A DNA stretch of 64,000 nt. Source: Streptomyces sp. SAJ15. Lineage in GTDB: Bacteria; Actinomycetota; Actinomycetes; Streptomycetales; Streptomycetaceae. Positions 17,719-26,253 of the stretch are shown here, one piece after another. Below the pieces are notes generated by a model. It was not told the DNA's origin and did no database searches. It saw nothing but the letters and a program-made list of their open reading frames with translations. The stretch lies in NCBI RefSeq assembly GCF_007595705.1, contig NZ_NISY01000006.1, forward strand, positions 186,001-250,000, in the 5' to 3' direction. The number at the start of each line of letters is the position of its first letter. Position 1 is the first letter of the stretch. Position numbers and translations under genes: made by a program.

Positions 17719-19938
17719 TCAGCTCCTGCGGTCGCCGCCGACCAGGGCCTTGCCGGCCGGGACGCGGATCTCGTAACCGCCGTCGAGGGCGGCGGTGCCG
17801 CCGGCGGGCAGATCGATCCGCCAGAGGCGGGTGCCCGGGGCGTGGTGCTCGGGCCCGGGGTCGTCCTCGGGTGCCGTCCAGTCGGCCCGCTCCTCGATCC
17901 GGACGTCCGGTTCGGAGGTGACCGGCACCCGCTCGCGGACCTCGACGGTGACGGGCCTGGCCAGCCGGTTGGCCAGCTCCACATGGACGCGGTGGTCCAG
18001 CACGGTGGTGGTGTTGCGCAGACCCGAGGTCGACTCGCGCAGATGCGTACGGCGGGTGACCCGGATGCCCTCCGCCGGCCCCAGCCCCACCCGGCGGACA
18101 CCGCCGGGCGCGAGCGTGGGCAGGGCGGTGGTCAGAAGGAAGTCGTCGTCGGCGGTGACCTCCACCGGGCCGGCCAGCAGGGCTTGATCGGTGGGGTTGG
18201 AGAGCACCAACGTCGCGTACACGGTCTGCTCCACGGACGGCACGCAGAGGTACTCGGTGCGCAGACCGACCGGCATCTCGGCGACGGTGAGGGTGTGCCA
18301 CGTGCCGTCCGACGGGATGTCGGCCCGCGCGGCGGCATCGAAGCGGTGGTCGAAGGAGCCCGCCGACTCACGGGGTCGCACGGCGTGCCCGGGGAGCGGC
18401 AGCGCGGCCACCGCTTCGGCACGGCGGCGGTACTCGGCCGCCACCGCGTCGAAGGGGGAGTCGGGAAACAGCCGACCTCTGCGATCGCCCCGCTCGTCGG
18501 GGCCGCACAGCACGAGGGCGGCGTAGTCGAGCTCGGCGCCGCTCGGCTGTGGCGGACCGGCCGCCGGTGTCGGGGGCGGCGATGGCGCGGCCGCCCCGGG
18601 AGCGGCGGGTGCGGAGGGCGCGGAGGGCGCCATGGCGCCAGGTGACATGGCGGCAGGTGCCGTGTGGGCCGGCGCGGCAGGTGCCATGGGGGCCGGTGCC
18701 GGTGGCATGGGGGCCGGTGCGGCAGGTGTCATGGCGGCGGGAGGCCCCGCGAAGGACCGGCTGCCGGCACCTGGCCTGCCGGCCGGTCGCGACCGGGCCG
18801 GCTGCGCGAGGTCGGGCATGCCGCCGCCGAAGACCTCGGGGAAGGTGCCGTCCGTGCCCCCGGGAAGCGGGAGCGCGGCGGGCGGGCCGCCGTAGCCCTG
18901 TGGTGCCGGCGGTGGTGGCGGTGGCGGCGGAAGGGGGCCGGGCGCCGGGCCTCCCGCCCCGGCCCCGGCCGCGTAGTCGGCTCCGGCGACCGCGGGCGCG
19001 CCGGTCGGAGCAGGGCGAGGGCCTGCCGCGTCGTACCCGGAGAACAGGTCCGCGAGGCCCGCCGGGGGTTCGCGCCAGCCGGCGGGCGTGGGGGCGGACT
19101 GCCGGCGTCCGATCCGGATCGAGCGGAGTTTCGGCAGGTCGGAGCGGCGCCGCAGGTCGGCGGTGGCCAGGCCGACGCGCACGCCGGTCCAGTCCTCGCC
19201 GGTGCGCTGGGCGACCGCCGCGCGCAGCACCAGACGGCCGCTGTCGTCTCCCCGGCGGTGGGTGAGGCGGTAGGCGGGCACCCAGACGGCGCCCGGCACC
19301 TCGTACTCCAGCTCCACTTCCACCTCCGCGCCACCGGCGCCGTCGAGGGTCAGCAGCGCGGAGACCGTGGTCTCCACATGCGCGGACGGCGCGTCGGTGG
19401 AGGCGCGGGCCAGTCCGTCCGCGGCGACGGTGAGCTCGTGCTCGACGCGACGCAGTGTCTCCTCCAGCTCGACGAGGCGTGCGTGCAGCCGTGTCAGCCG
19501 CTCGTCGACGAAGTCGGCGAGTCCCAACCACGCGTCGACCGGGGTGCGGCGGTGCGGGTCCTCCTGCCCGCGGGCCGGTGGGATCGGCCGCAGAGCCCTG
19601 ATCTCGTCGATGCGGTTCAGCTGCCGGTCCCGGCGTCCCAGCGCCGCCGCGTACTCGTCGCGCAGCCGCTCGACCTCGCGCCGCGACGCGTGGGGGGCGC
19701 CGGTGCCGAGCGGCTCGGCCTCGACGTCCACTCGGGCCTCGGTGACGCGCACCTCGGGGGCGCCAAGGGCACGGGCCCGCAGCGAGCCCATGTCCAGCGA
19801 GCGGGGCAGTCCCGTCACCCGCACCCGGCCGTCCGGCGGCATGCCGCCCCGGGCCAGCCGCCGGCAGACCGCGCCCTGTGCGTACACCACGACCGAATCG
19901 AGGGTCGACTCCCACCTCTGTGCTGTCGCAGCCGTCAT
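17719..19938 (-). CDS. DUF4139 (MuiA-like) protein, longer paralogue with Pro/Ala-rich insert
   Basis: The 739-residue protein has the same plan as its neighbour: an N-terminal DUF4140-like domain starting WESTLDSVVVYAQGA, a coiled coil (about residues 75-165), then DUF4139 with GAVWVPAYRLTHRR and QRTGEDWTGVRVGLATADLR. The difference is a low-complexity insert of roughly residues 295-480, rich in Pro, Ala and Gly (runs of P and PAPMAPA-type repeats), placed inside the beta domain. The C-terminal part (LDHRVHVELANRL, VTVEVRERVPV) is conserved with the neighbour. The insert is probably a disordered linker or surface arm. Function is unknown. The gene comes first in the pair, and 155 bp with a small GTGGGGC repeat lies before it. 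Confidence 0.85.
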   Translation of the reverse strand: MTAATAQRWESTLDSVVVYAQGAVCRRLARGGMPPDGRVRVTGLPRSLDMGSLRARALGAPEVRVTEARVDVEAEPLGTGAPHASRREVERLRDEYAAALGRRDRQLNRIDEIRALRPIPPARGQEDPHRRTPVDAWLGLADFVDERLTRLHARLVELEETLRRVEHELTVAADGLARASTDAPSAHVETTVSALLTLDGAGGAEVEVELEYEVPGAVWVPAYRLTHRRGDDSGRLVLRAAVAQRTGEDWTGVRVGLATADLRRRSDLPKLRSIRIGRRQSAPTPAGWREPPAGLADLFSGYDAAGPRPAPTGAPAVAGADYAAGAGAGGPAPGPLPPPPPPPPAPQGYGGPPAALPLPGGTDGTFPEVFGGGMPDLAQPARSRPAGRPGAGSRSFAGPPAAMTPAAPAPMPPAPAPMAPAAPAHTAPAAMSPGAMAPSAPSAPAAPGAAAPSPPPTPAAGPPQPSGAELDYAALVLCGPDERGDRRGRLFPDSPFDAVAAEYRRRAEAVAALPLPGHAVRPRESAGSFDHRFDAAARADIPSDGTWHTLTVAEMPVGLRTEYLCVPSVEQTVYATLVLSNPTDQALLAGPVEVTADDDFLLTTALPTLAPGGVRRVGLGPAEGIRVTRRTHLRESTSGLRNTTTVLDHRVHVELANRLARPVTVEVRERVPVTSEPDVRIEERADWTAPEDDPGPEHHAPGTRLWRIDLPAGGTAALDGGYEIRVPAGKALVGGDRRS

Positions 19939-20045
19939 GTTGCTCCGCCCCCCGCCGATCCGTGCTGAGCGCAGCCTACGCCCGAGCGGTCCGCCCCTCC
20001 GCGTCGAGATCCTCGGGCATCGGTCCCACGCCCTCGTTCACGCGC

Positions 20046-20092
20046 GGGGAGTGGGACGTGGGGCGTGGGGCGTGAGGTGCGGGGCGTGGGGC
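20046..20092. repeat. short imperfect tandem repeat of GTGGGGC units
   Basis: Between the NTPase stop and the longer DUF4139 gene, a 47-bp stretch is built of imperfect 7-bp units (GTGGGAC, GTGGGGC, GTGGGGC, GTGAGGT, GCGGGGC, GTGGGGC). It is close to the NTPase 3' end and may reflect replication slippage. No function is evident. Confidence 0.6.
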
Positions 20093-20093
20093 G

Positions 20094-20621
20094 CTATGCC
20101 TCCAGCCGTGCCGCGAGCTCCCCGGGCAGCGCGTCCCGGTTCCGCGCGGTCACCTGGACCACCTCGACGCCGGCGCGCCGCTTGAGGGCGTCGGTGAACG
20201 GGTCGTGGTGGGCGTGCACGGTGGCGACGACGTCGATGCCGGCCGTGAACAGTTCCCGCACGGCCTCCCGGAACGCGGAGCTGCACAGTTCCATCCGACC
20301 CAGCTCGTCGACGAGCGCGAGATCCCCGGGCGCGGGGTTCCGCGACAGCCGGGCGAGGGCCGACAGCGCCAGGTCGTCCATGACGCCCGGATCGACACCG
20401 TACCGGCCGACGCGCGGCGGCCCGGGGAAGGTGACATGCGCGAGCACGGCCCGCCTGCCGTCCAGCGTCTCCAAGGCGAAACCCACTCGGGCGGTGCCCT
20501 CCCGGATCTCCTCCGTCGTGAAACCGACGGGCGTACGGGTGCGCAGCAGGGAGGCGAGCCGCCGCACGGCGGTCGTCTTGCCCACCCCCGGGCGTCCCTC
20601 GAGCAGGATCCTTGTCGGCAT
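20094..20621 (-). CDS. THEP1-family nucleoside-triphosphatase
   Basis: The 175-residue P-loop protein begins MPTRILLEGRPGVGKTTAVRRL (Walker A near residue 9) and contains VGFTTEEIREG, VDELGRMEL (the Walker B-like DExG-xME motif of THEP1 NTPases) and VVATVHAHHDPF. Such enzymes hydrolyse NTPs in vitro; the cellular role is unclear. ATG 20621 is preferred over an upstream GTG at 20645 because GAGGA sits 5 nt before it and the P-loop then has the family's usual position. It follows the CBS-BON gene by 76 bp in the same direction as the hydrogenase operon, so it may be part of that transcript. Confidence 0.85.
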   Translation of the reverse strand: MPTRILLEGRPGVGKTTAVRRLASLLRTRTPVGFTTEEIREGTARVGFALETLDGRRAVLAHVTFPGPPRVGRYGVDPGVMDDLALSALARLSRNPAPGDLALVDELGRMELCSSAFREAVRELFTAGIDVVATVHAHHDPFTDALKRRAGVEVVQVTARNRDALPGELAARLEA

Positions 20622-20697
20622 CGCGTCCTCAGAGCGTGCGTTCACGGGCCTCCTCCGCGTTCGTCTCGTGGACGGGCCCAGGTGGTGTCGGCCCCCG

Positions 20698-21399
20698 CTA
20701 CCGACGCGCGGTTTCGGGCGGCTGTTCGGTGTCCTGAGGGGACCTCTCCGCCGGAGCCGGGCCCGTCATCTCGTTCACGAAGTCCACGACGCCTTCCACG
20801 GCGCGGATCAGGCGGGCCGCCACGGGGACGAGGGAGACGTCGTCGATCCGGCCGCTCAGGGTCACCACGCCCTCCCGTACGGTCACCCGGATCGGCCGTT
20901 GCGGATCGGGGAAGAGAGCGCGGACCACCTCCCGGCGCACCTCCTCCTCGATCTCCTCGTCCGGTCGCAGGAAGACCTTCAGCAGATCGATGCGGCTGAC
21001 GATGCCCGTCAGGCGTCCCTCGTCGTCCACCACGGGAAGCCGCTTGATGTGCCAGTGGGTCATGACGCGCGCGGTCTCCGCCAGCGTCGCGTTCGCGTGC
21101 ACGGTGACGGCGGGGGTGCTCATGAGCTCGCCGGCGGTGACCGCGCCCGCCTTGGTGAGTTCGGGAAGCCGGCGCAGCTGCTCGTAGCGGGTCGGGTCGC
21201 CGTCCCGGAAACCCTCCTTGGGCAGCAGATCGGCCTCCGAGACGACGCCGATCACCCTCCCCTCGCCCGCCAGCACCGGCAGGGCACTGACCCGCCACCG
21301 CGCCAGGGTCTCGACGATCTCCTTGAAGGTCGCGTCGCGCCCGACGGCGACGACGGTCTGTGTCATCACATCTCTCACGAGGTGTGGGGCGCCATGCAC
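20698..21399 (-). CDS. CBS-CBS-BON domain protein
   Basis: The 233-residue protein has two CBS domains (about residues 8-65, DVMTQTVVAVGRDATFKEIV, and 88-145, ELMSTPAVTVHANATLAETA) followed by a BON domain (about 155-220, RRALF-like region, then VREGVVTLSGRIDDVSLVPVAARLIRAVEGV). CBS pairs bind adenosyl compounds and act as energy or redox sensors; BON often binds lipid or polymer. GTG 21399 has a strong GGAAGGAGG 5 nt upstream, which decides the start. It follows the hydrogenase large-subunit gene by 123 bp. CBS proteins of this type are known in hypoxia regulons of other actinobacteria, which would suit a hydrogenase partner. Confidence 0.87.
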   Translation of the reverse strand: MHGAPHLVRDVMTQTVVAVGRDATFKEIVETLARWRVSALPVLAGEGRVIGVVSEADLLPKEGFRDGDPTRYEQLRRLPELTKAGAVTAGELMSTPAVTVHANATLAETARVMTHWHIKRLPVVDDEGRLTGIVSRIDLLKVFLRPDEEIEEEVRREVVRALFPDPQRPIRVTVREGVVTLSGRIDDVSLVPVAARLIRAVEGVVDFVNEMTGPAPAERSPQDTEQPPETARR

Positions 21400-21522
21400 G
21401 ATGTCCTCCTTCCACGGTGCCTCCACCACCATGGTCGACCCACCGCCGCACGCCGGGGGAGAGTCGAGCGGCGCTCCGCCCCGACGACCCGGCCCGCCCG
21501 GCTCCGCGCGGCCACAGGTCGC

Positions 21523-22869
21523 TCACGCTCGGCGGCGCCGTTCGACGGTCAGGTCCAGGAAGTGGGCCGAGCAGGAGATACAGGGGTCGTGGTTGCGGAT
21601 GGCGCGTTCACACAGCCGGGTCAGCTCGGCGTCCGTGGCCTCCCCCTGCTCCAGCCGGCCCTGGACGACCCGGCGCAGGTCCTCCTCGATGGCGCCCTGG
21701 TTCTGGGCCGTGGGCGGGACGAGGCAGGCGTCGGTGACGAGCCCATCGCGGTCGAGCGTGTAGCGGTGGTAGAGGGTGCCGCGGGGCGCCTCGGAGGCGC
21801 CGTGGCCCGTTCCGGGCCGGGGGAGGACGTCCACGGCGGGGTGCGGTGGGCGCTCGTAGGAGCCGATCAGGCGCAGCGCCTCCTCCACGGCGTAGAGGAC
21901 CTCGACGGCCCGTACGACGATGCTGCGGAAGGGGTTGCGGCAGATCTCCCCGGACGCGGGGTCGGCGAGCCCGGCGGACGTCGCGGCCTCACGGACGGCA
22001 GGGGGGAGCAGGTGACCGCTGATGGCGTACCGGGCCAGCGCGCCCGTGAGGTGCCGTCTGCCGTCCAGCCGGGCTTGGAGCGCGGTGGAGTGGGGCACCT
22101 GCTCCTCGACGACGCGGGCGGGGAAGTCGGTCAGGGGGAACGTGCGCGGGTTGGCCCCGTCGCCATGGGGCAGCACGGTGGGGGTTCCGGCCTCGATGGC
22201 GTAGGTGTCCGGTGCGGCCAGGGCGAACAGGTCGGCGTCGCACTCGGCGTCGGGGAAGTCGAAGCCGGCCACCCAGGCCACGGTCGCCAGCGCGTCGTCG
22301 CGGGCCTGTCGCAGCCGCTCGGCCAGCGGGCGCAGCTCACCGCGCGTCGGAACGTGGTGGAAGCCGCCGACCCGGACGTTGATCGGGTGGATGGCGCGTC
22401 CGCCGAGGAACTCCATGACGGTGTTGCCGGCCTGCTTCAGCCGCAGACCCCGTTCGACCTCGGCGCGGTGGCTCCGGGCCAGTTCGATGGCGCTGTCACA
22501 GCCGAGGAAGTCGGGTGCGTGCAACAGGTGGATGTGCAGGGTCTGACTCTCGATCCACTCCCCGCAGTACAAGAGCCTCCGCAGTGCGGCGAGTTGTCCG
22601 TCGACCGTGATGCCGCAGACGTCCTCGATCGCCTGGCAGGCGCTCGTCTGGTAGGCGACCGGGCAGATGCCGCACACGCGCGAGGTGAGGTCCGGCGTCT
22701 CGGTGTGCCGTCGTCCGCGGAGGAAGGCCTCGAAGAAGCGCGGCGGTTCGTAGATCCTCAAACGGGCCTCGGTGACGGTGCCGCCGTCGATCCGCAGCCG
22801 CACCGCACCTTCACCCTCGACGCGCGCGAGCGCGCCGACGCGCACCGTGCGCGAACCGCCGTGTGTCAT
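21523..22869 (-). CDS. [NiFe] hydrogenase large (alpha) subunit, group 3b-like
   Basis: The 448-residue catalytic subunit has both nickel-binding motifs: RVCGICP (Cys66, Cys69) and DPCISCSAH near the C terminus (Cys430, Cys433, His436). A 12-residue tail, FLDLTVERRRRA, follows His436; whether it is cleaved cannot be seen. Conserved blocks VEGEGAVRLRIDGG and HPINVRVGGFHHVP fit cytosolic NAD(P)-linked (sulfhydrogenase-type) enzymes. No Tat signal or membrane anchor is present. The ATG overlaps the small-subunit stop (ATGA). With the beta, gamma and delta genes upstream it should form a soluble heterotetramer that couples H2 and NAD(P)H. Confidence 0.93.
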   Translation of the reverse strand: MTHGGSRTVRVGALARVEGEGAVRLRIDGGTVTEARLRIYEPPRFFEAFLRGRRHTETPDLTSRVCGICPVAYQTSACQAIEDVCGITVDGQLAALRRLLYCGEWIESQTLHIHLLHAPDFLGCDSAIELARSHRAEVERGLRLKQAGNTVMEFLGGRAIHPINVRVGGFHHVPTRGELRPLAERLRQARDDALATVAWVAGFDFPDAECDADLFALAAPDTYAIEAGTPTVLPHGDGANPRTFPLTDFPARVVEEQVPHSTALQARLDGRRHLTGALARYAISGHLLPPAVREAATSAGLADPASGEICRNPFRSIVVRAVEVLYAVEEALRLIGSYERPPHPAVDVLPRPGTGHGASEAPRGTLYHRYTLDRDGLVTDACLVPPTAQNQGAIEEDLRRVVQGRLEQGEATDAELTRLCERAIRNHDPCISCSAHFLDLTVERRRRA

Positions 22870-23654
22870 GAGCGCTCCTCCCCCTCGCTCGGCTCGATCG
22901 CGGCGAAGTCGTTGACGTTGAAGGTGTGCAGGAACCGCCGGACGTCCTCGTCGCTCATGCCGTCGCTGCGCAGCAGAGGGATCATCGCGGGCATGTTGGT
23001 CGAGCCGGACGGCCCGAAGCACCCGTAGCAGCCGCGTCCGTAGGCCGGGCACAGTGCTCCGCATCCGGCATGGGTCACGGGTCCCAGACAGGGGGTGCCG
23101 TGCGCGACGGGGAGGCACACGGTGCCGCGCCGCTTGCAGGCGAAGCAGACGCTGTGGTCGGGGATGTCGGGGCGACGGCCGGCGAGGAAGGCGGTGATCA
23201 CCTCCAGGAGCTGCCCGCGGTCGATGGGGCAGCCGCGCAGTTCGAAGTCGACGGGGACATGGGCCGAGATGGGCGTGGAGGTGGCCAGGGTCCGGATGTA
23301 CCGGGGTTCGGCGTAGACGACCGCCTGGAACTCGGCGACGTCGGCGAAGTTGCGCAGGGCCTGGACACCGCCCGCCGTCGCGCAGGCCCCGATGGTCACC
23401 AGGTGGCGTGAGTCGGCGCGGATCCGGCGGACCCGTTCGAGGTGCTCGGGGGTGGAGACCGAGCCCTCGACGAGCGACAGGTCGTATGGTCCGGGGCGGA
23501 TGTCGCTCGACGCCTCCACGAAGTGGGCGATCTCCACCTCGGCCGCCAGGGGGAGCAGCTCGTCCTCGCAGTCCAGCAGGGTGAGCTGACAGCCGTCGCA
23601 GGAGGCGAACTTGAACACGCCGAGCCGGGGTCGGGGGCGTGGGGGATCGGCCAT
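22866..23654 (-). CDS. [NiFe] hydrogenase small (delta) subunit
   Basis: The 262-residue Fe-S protein starts with the proximal cluster motif FKFASCDGCQLTLLDCE (Cys19, Cys22) and has IGACATAGG, RGCPIDRGQLLEVI and a Cys-rich C-terminal part (VCFACKRRGTVCLPVAHGTPCLGPVT, then CGALCPAYGRGCYGCFGP). It passes electrons from the NiFe site towards the gamma subunit. It lacks the twin-arginine leader of uptake hydrogenases, consistent with a cytosolic group 3 enzyme. The gene starts 1 nt after the gamma stop and overlaps the alpha start. Confidence 0.92.
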   Translation of the reverse strand: MADPPRPRPRLGVFKFASCDGCQLTLLDCEDELLPLAAEVEIAHFVEASSDIRPGPYDLSLVEGSVSTPEHLERVRRIRADSRHLVTIGACATAGGVQALRNFADVAEFQAVVYAEPRYIRTLATSTPISAHVPVDFELRGCPIDRGQLLEVITAFLAGRRPDIPDHSVCFACKRRGTVCLPVAHGTPCLGPVTHAGCGALCPAYGRGCYGCFGPSGSTNMPAMIPLLRSDGMSDEDVRRFLHTFNVNDFAAIEPSEGEERS

Positions 23655-23655
23655 G

Positions 23656-24456
23656 TCAGAGCTCCCGTACCGCGAGCAGGGGCCCGGCCTGGTCATAGCC
23701 GACGACCGGGCCGTCTCGGCACAGCAGCAGGGGACCGAGCTGGCAGTGGCCGCAGTGGCCGGTGGCGCAGTGCATGTTCCGCTCCAGGGAGACGCGGATG
23801 CCCTCCGCCGGGACGCCTCGGTGGAGCAGCTCGCGGGCGGTGGCGCGGATCATGACCTCGGGTCCGCAGACGAAGGCCGTGGTCTCCCGAGGGGAGAACG
23901 CGGCCTGGTCCAGGAGCGTGGTCACCACTCCGACATGGCCGCTCCACCCGGGCCCCGCCCGGTCCACCGTCACCCCGCAGTACGGCCGCCCCCAGCCGCC
24001 CAGTTCCTCTCGGTACAGCAGGTCCTCCGGGGCACGGGCGCCGATGAGGACGTTCAGCCGTCCCCGGCCGCCGGGCGAGGACAACGCCGCCCGCACCAGC
24101 GGCCGCAGCGGGGCCAGGCCGATGCCGCCAGCCACCACGAGCAGGTCTCCTCCGCCGGCGGCCGACAGCTCCCAGCCGGTGCCGAAGGGGCCCCGCACGC
24201 CCACCCGTGTCCCGGGGGCGGCCTCGCACAGGGCGCGGGAGACCGCGCCCACCCCGCGGATGGTGTGGGTGAGGGTGCCGTCGCGCAGGCCGGCGACGGA
24301 CACCGGGATCTCGCCGACCCCGAACGCGTAGACCATGGCGAACTGGCCCGGGGAGAAGGACGGCAGTGCCTCGCCGACCGGGCACAGCTCGATCGTGCGG
24401 GTGTCCGAGGTCTCGGCCCGGTTGCTCGCCACCCGGTAGGGAAGGGGGATGGTCAC
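23656..24456 (-). CDS. hydrogenase gamma subunit, FAD/NAD(P)H-binding oxidoreductase
   Basis: The 266-residue ferredoxin-reductase-like protein has an FAD-binding beta barrel (SFSPGQFAMVYAFG, near residue 35), VRGPFGTGW, the NAD(P)-binding GGIGLAPLRPLVR (near residue 120), FVCGPEVMI, and a C-terminal 2Fe-2S motif MHCATGHCGHCQLG with a later Cys. It exchanges electrons between NAD(P)H and the Fe-S subunits. GTG 24456 overlaps the stop of the cyclic-nucleotide-binding gene by 4 nt. Confidence 0.92.
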   Translation of the reverse strand: MTIPLPYRVASNRAETSDTRTIELCPVGEALPSFSPGQFAMVYAFGVGEIPVSVAGLRDGTLTHTIRGVGAVSRALCEAAPGTRVGVRGPFGTGWELSAAGGGDLLVVAGGIGLAPLRPLVRAALSSPGGRGRLNVLIGARAPEDLLYREELGGWGRPYCGVTVDRAGPGWSGHVGVVTTLLDQAAFSPRETTAFVCGPEVMIRATARELLHRGVPAEGIRVSLERNMHCATGHCGHCQLGPLLLCRDGPVVGYDQAGPLLAVREL

Positions 24457-24908
24457 GGCGCCGGTTGGCTCCCGTACGGGCCGTAGAGGTCCAGCAGCCG
24501 GGTGCGAGCGGCGCGCAGCCGGCGACCGATGACCTCCACGACGTAGGTGAGCAGCGCGTGGTCCAGCTCGGGGTCGCGCTGGCACAGGGAGAGGACCTCG
24601 GCCGCGTCGAACTCCCAGGCCCGCACCTGGCTCGTCGCCTCCGCGCCCAGGTGCCACTCGTGTGGCGGGCACACCCAGGACCAGCCCAGCAGCCGTCCCG
24701 GGCCCAGGGTCTCCACGACCGCGGCCCGGCGCCCGGGCACATGGATGTCCAGGCTGACGCTGCCGCTGCGGATCACCCAGAACCGGTTGGCCTTTCCGCC
24801 CTCCTCGAAAATGCGCGTGCCGGCGGGGAAGGACACCTCGCGGCTCAGCTCCATGAGCCGCGCGCGCGGGCCTTCGGGGACGGCGGCGAGCAGTCCGGTG
24901 CGCTTCAC
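24453..24908 (-). CDS. cyclic-nucleotide-binding (CRP-sensor-like) domain protein without DNA-binding domain
   Basis: This 151-residue protein consists of one cyclic-nucleotide-binding beta-roll (residues about 15-105: REVSFPAGTRIFEEGG, FWVIRSGSVSLDI, LGPGRLLGWSWVCPP) and a C-terminal helix region (DPELDHALLTYVVEVIGRRLRAARTRLLDLYG). There is no helix-turn-helix after the C-helix, so it is not a CRP transcription factor. The gene overlaps both neighbours by 4 nt inside a hydrogenase operon and is therefore made with the enzyme. The usual phosphate-binding GE...RxA block is changed (GRLLGWSWVCPP replaces it), so nucleotide binding is uncertain. A role as a regulatory or structural subunit is inferred. 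Confidence 0.8.
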   Translation of the reverse strand: MKRTGLLAAVPEGPRARLMELSREVSFPAGTRIFEEGGKANRFWVIRSGSVSLDIHVPGRRAAVVETLGPGRLLGWSWVCPPHEWHLGAEATSQVRAWEFDAAEVLSLCQRDPELDHALLTYVVEVIGRRLRAARTRLLDLYGPYGSQPAP

Positions 24909-26083
24909 GTCGCCCTGTTCCTTCCTCCGGGCCGCCGGTCGAGGGCCTCCCGGTGCAGGGCGTGCGCCTCCTCGGTGATGTCGATGCCGACCGGGCACCA
25001 CACGACGCAGCGGCCGCACCCCACGCAGCCGGAGCTGTCGAACTGGTCGTGCCAGGTGCCCAGTTTGTGGGTGAGCCACTGGCGGTAGCGGCTGCGGGAG
25101 GAGGAGCGCACCGAGCCGCCGGGCAGATGGGTGAAGTCCAGGTCGTAGCAGGACTCCCAGCGGCGCCAGCGTTCGGCGTGGTCGCCGGTCAGGTCGGTGA
25201 CGTCCTCCGTGGTGGTGCAGAAGCACGTCGGGCAGGCCATGGTGCAGTTGCCGCAGGTCAGGCAGCGGGCGGCGACATCGTCCCAGCGTTCGGCCTCCAG
25301 AGTGCCCGCCATGAGCGTCTGGAGGTTCACCGCGGGCATGGTGCGACCCATCCGTCCGGCGGCGTCCGCCACGCTCTCCCGGGCTCTCGTACACGTGGCC
25401 TCGTCGGCGGGCCGCCGCGGCAGGCGGGCGAGCACCTCCTCCCCCTCCGTGGTCCCGGCGCGAGCCAGGAAGCGGTGGCCGGCCTCGTCCACCACCTCGG
25501 TCAGCGCCAGGTCGTAACCGGGTTGCGCGGCAGGACCGGTGCCCATGGAGACGCAGAAGCAGGTGGCGCCCGGTTCGGTGCACTCCACCACGACGATGAA
25601 GGCGCCGGTGCGGCGCTCCCGGTAGGTCTCGTCCCGATGCCGGTCACCGATCATGACCCGGTCCTGGATCTGAATGGCCCGCAGGTCACAGGGGCGCACC
25701 CCGAGAAAGGCGAACGAGGCGGGCTCCCGGCGCTCGGGACGGACCGTCATCTCGCCGTCCGGGCCGCGGTCGGCGGTCCACTGGCGCACCCGCTCGGGGT
25801 GCAGGAAGTTCTTCCACGACTGCGGGCCGGCGCTGTGGGCGAAGGCCGCGGAGTCGTCCCGCCGCCTGACGCGGTAGCGGCCCGCCTCCAACTCCACGCC
25901 CCACCCGTAGGGCAGGGCGTCGGCGGAGTCCAGCTCGGCCAGCACGATGGCACCGTCCCGCAGGGTCGGCCCGATCACCGTCCGGCCCCGTGCGCGCAGC
26001 TCCCGCACCAGTGCCACGATGCCTTCACGGTCCAGCACATGACCGGTGCGGCCGACGTCTGGCGGTGCCGTGGCGGAGGGCAT
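24905..26083 (-). CDS. hydrogenase beta subunit, 4Fe-4S electron-transfer protein
   Basis: The 392-residue protein has the sulfhydrogenase-beta block FLGVRPCDLRAIQIQDR (near residue 125) and two ferredoxin-type Cys clusters at the C terminus, CLTCGNCTMACPTCFCTT (near residue 278) and CVGCGRCVVWCPVGID (near residue 355). These bind two 4Fe-4S clusters and relay electrons to the alpha/delta catalytic dimer. ATG 26083 has GGGAGAGAC upstream. It is the first of the structural genes, 170 bp after the maturation protease gene. Confidence 0.92.
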   Translation of the reverse strand: MPSATAPPDVGRTGHVLDREGIVALVRELRARGRTVIGPTLRDGAIVLAELDSADALPYGWGVELEAGRYRVRRRDDSAAFAHSAGPQSWKNFLHPERVRQWTADRGPDGEMTVRPERREPASFAFLGVRPCDLRAIQIQDRVMIGDRHRDETYRERRTGAFIVVVECTEPGATCFCVSMGTGPAAQPGYDLALTEVVDEAGHRFLARAGTTEGEEVLARLPRRPADEATCTRARESVADAAGRMGRTMPAVNLQTLMAGTLEAERWDDVAARCLTCGNCTMACPTCFCTTTEDVTDLTGDHAERWRRWESCYDLDFTHLPGGSVRSSSRSRYRQWLTHKLGTWHDQFDSSGCVGCGRCVVWCPVGIDITEEAHALHREALDRRPGGRNRAT

Positions 26084-26253
26084 GGCGTCTCTCCCGCTTG
26101 TTCCGAAGATCGGGGAATGCTGCTTCTCAGCCTGACCACACTTCTCGCGGCGCGCACGCCGAGTGCGCCGAGCGGCTGTCCCCTCCGGCCCGAGGCCCGG
26201 CCCGGGCCGGCGTCGGTGTGAACCCCTGGCCCGCCGCACCGCGGTGGGGTGGG

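Noticed and set aside
20046..20092. Origin or binding-site iterons
   Set aside because: The GTGGGGC units are short, imperfect and not linked to a replication gene.
20065..23028. 987-residue plus-strand frame opposite the NTPase, CBS and hydrogenase genes
   Set aside because: It spans several confirmed minus-strand genes and contains only low-complexity, His/Arg-rich shadow sequence.
24453..24908. CRP/FNR transcription factor
   Set aside because: The sensor domain is present but no DNA-binding helix-turn-helix follows it.
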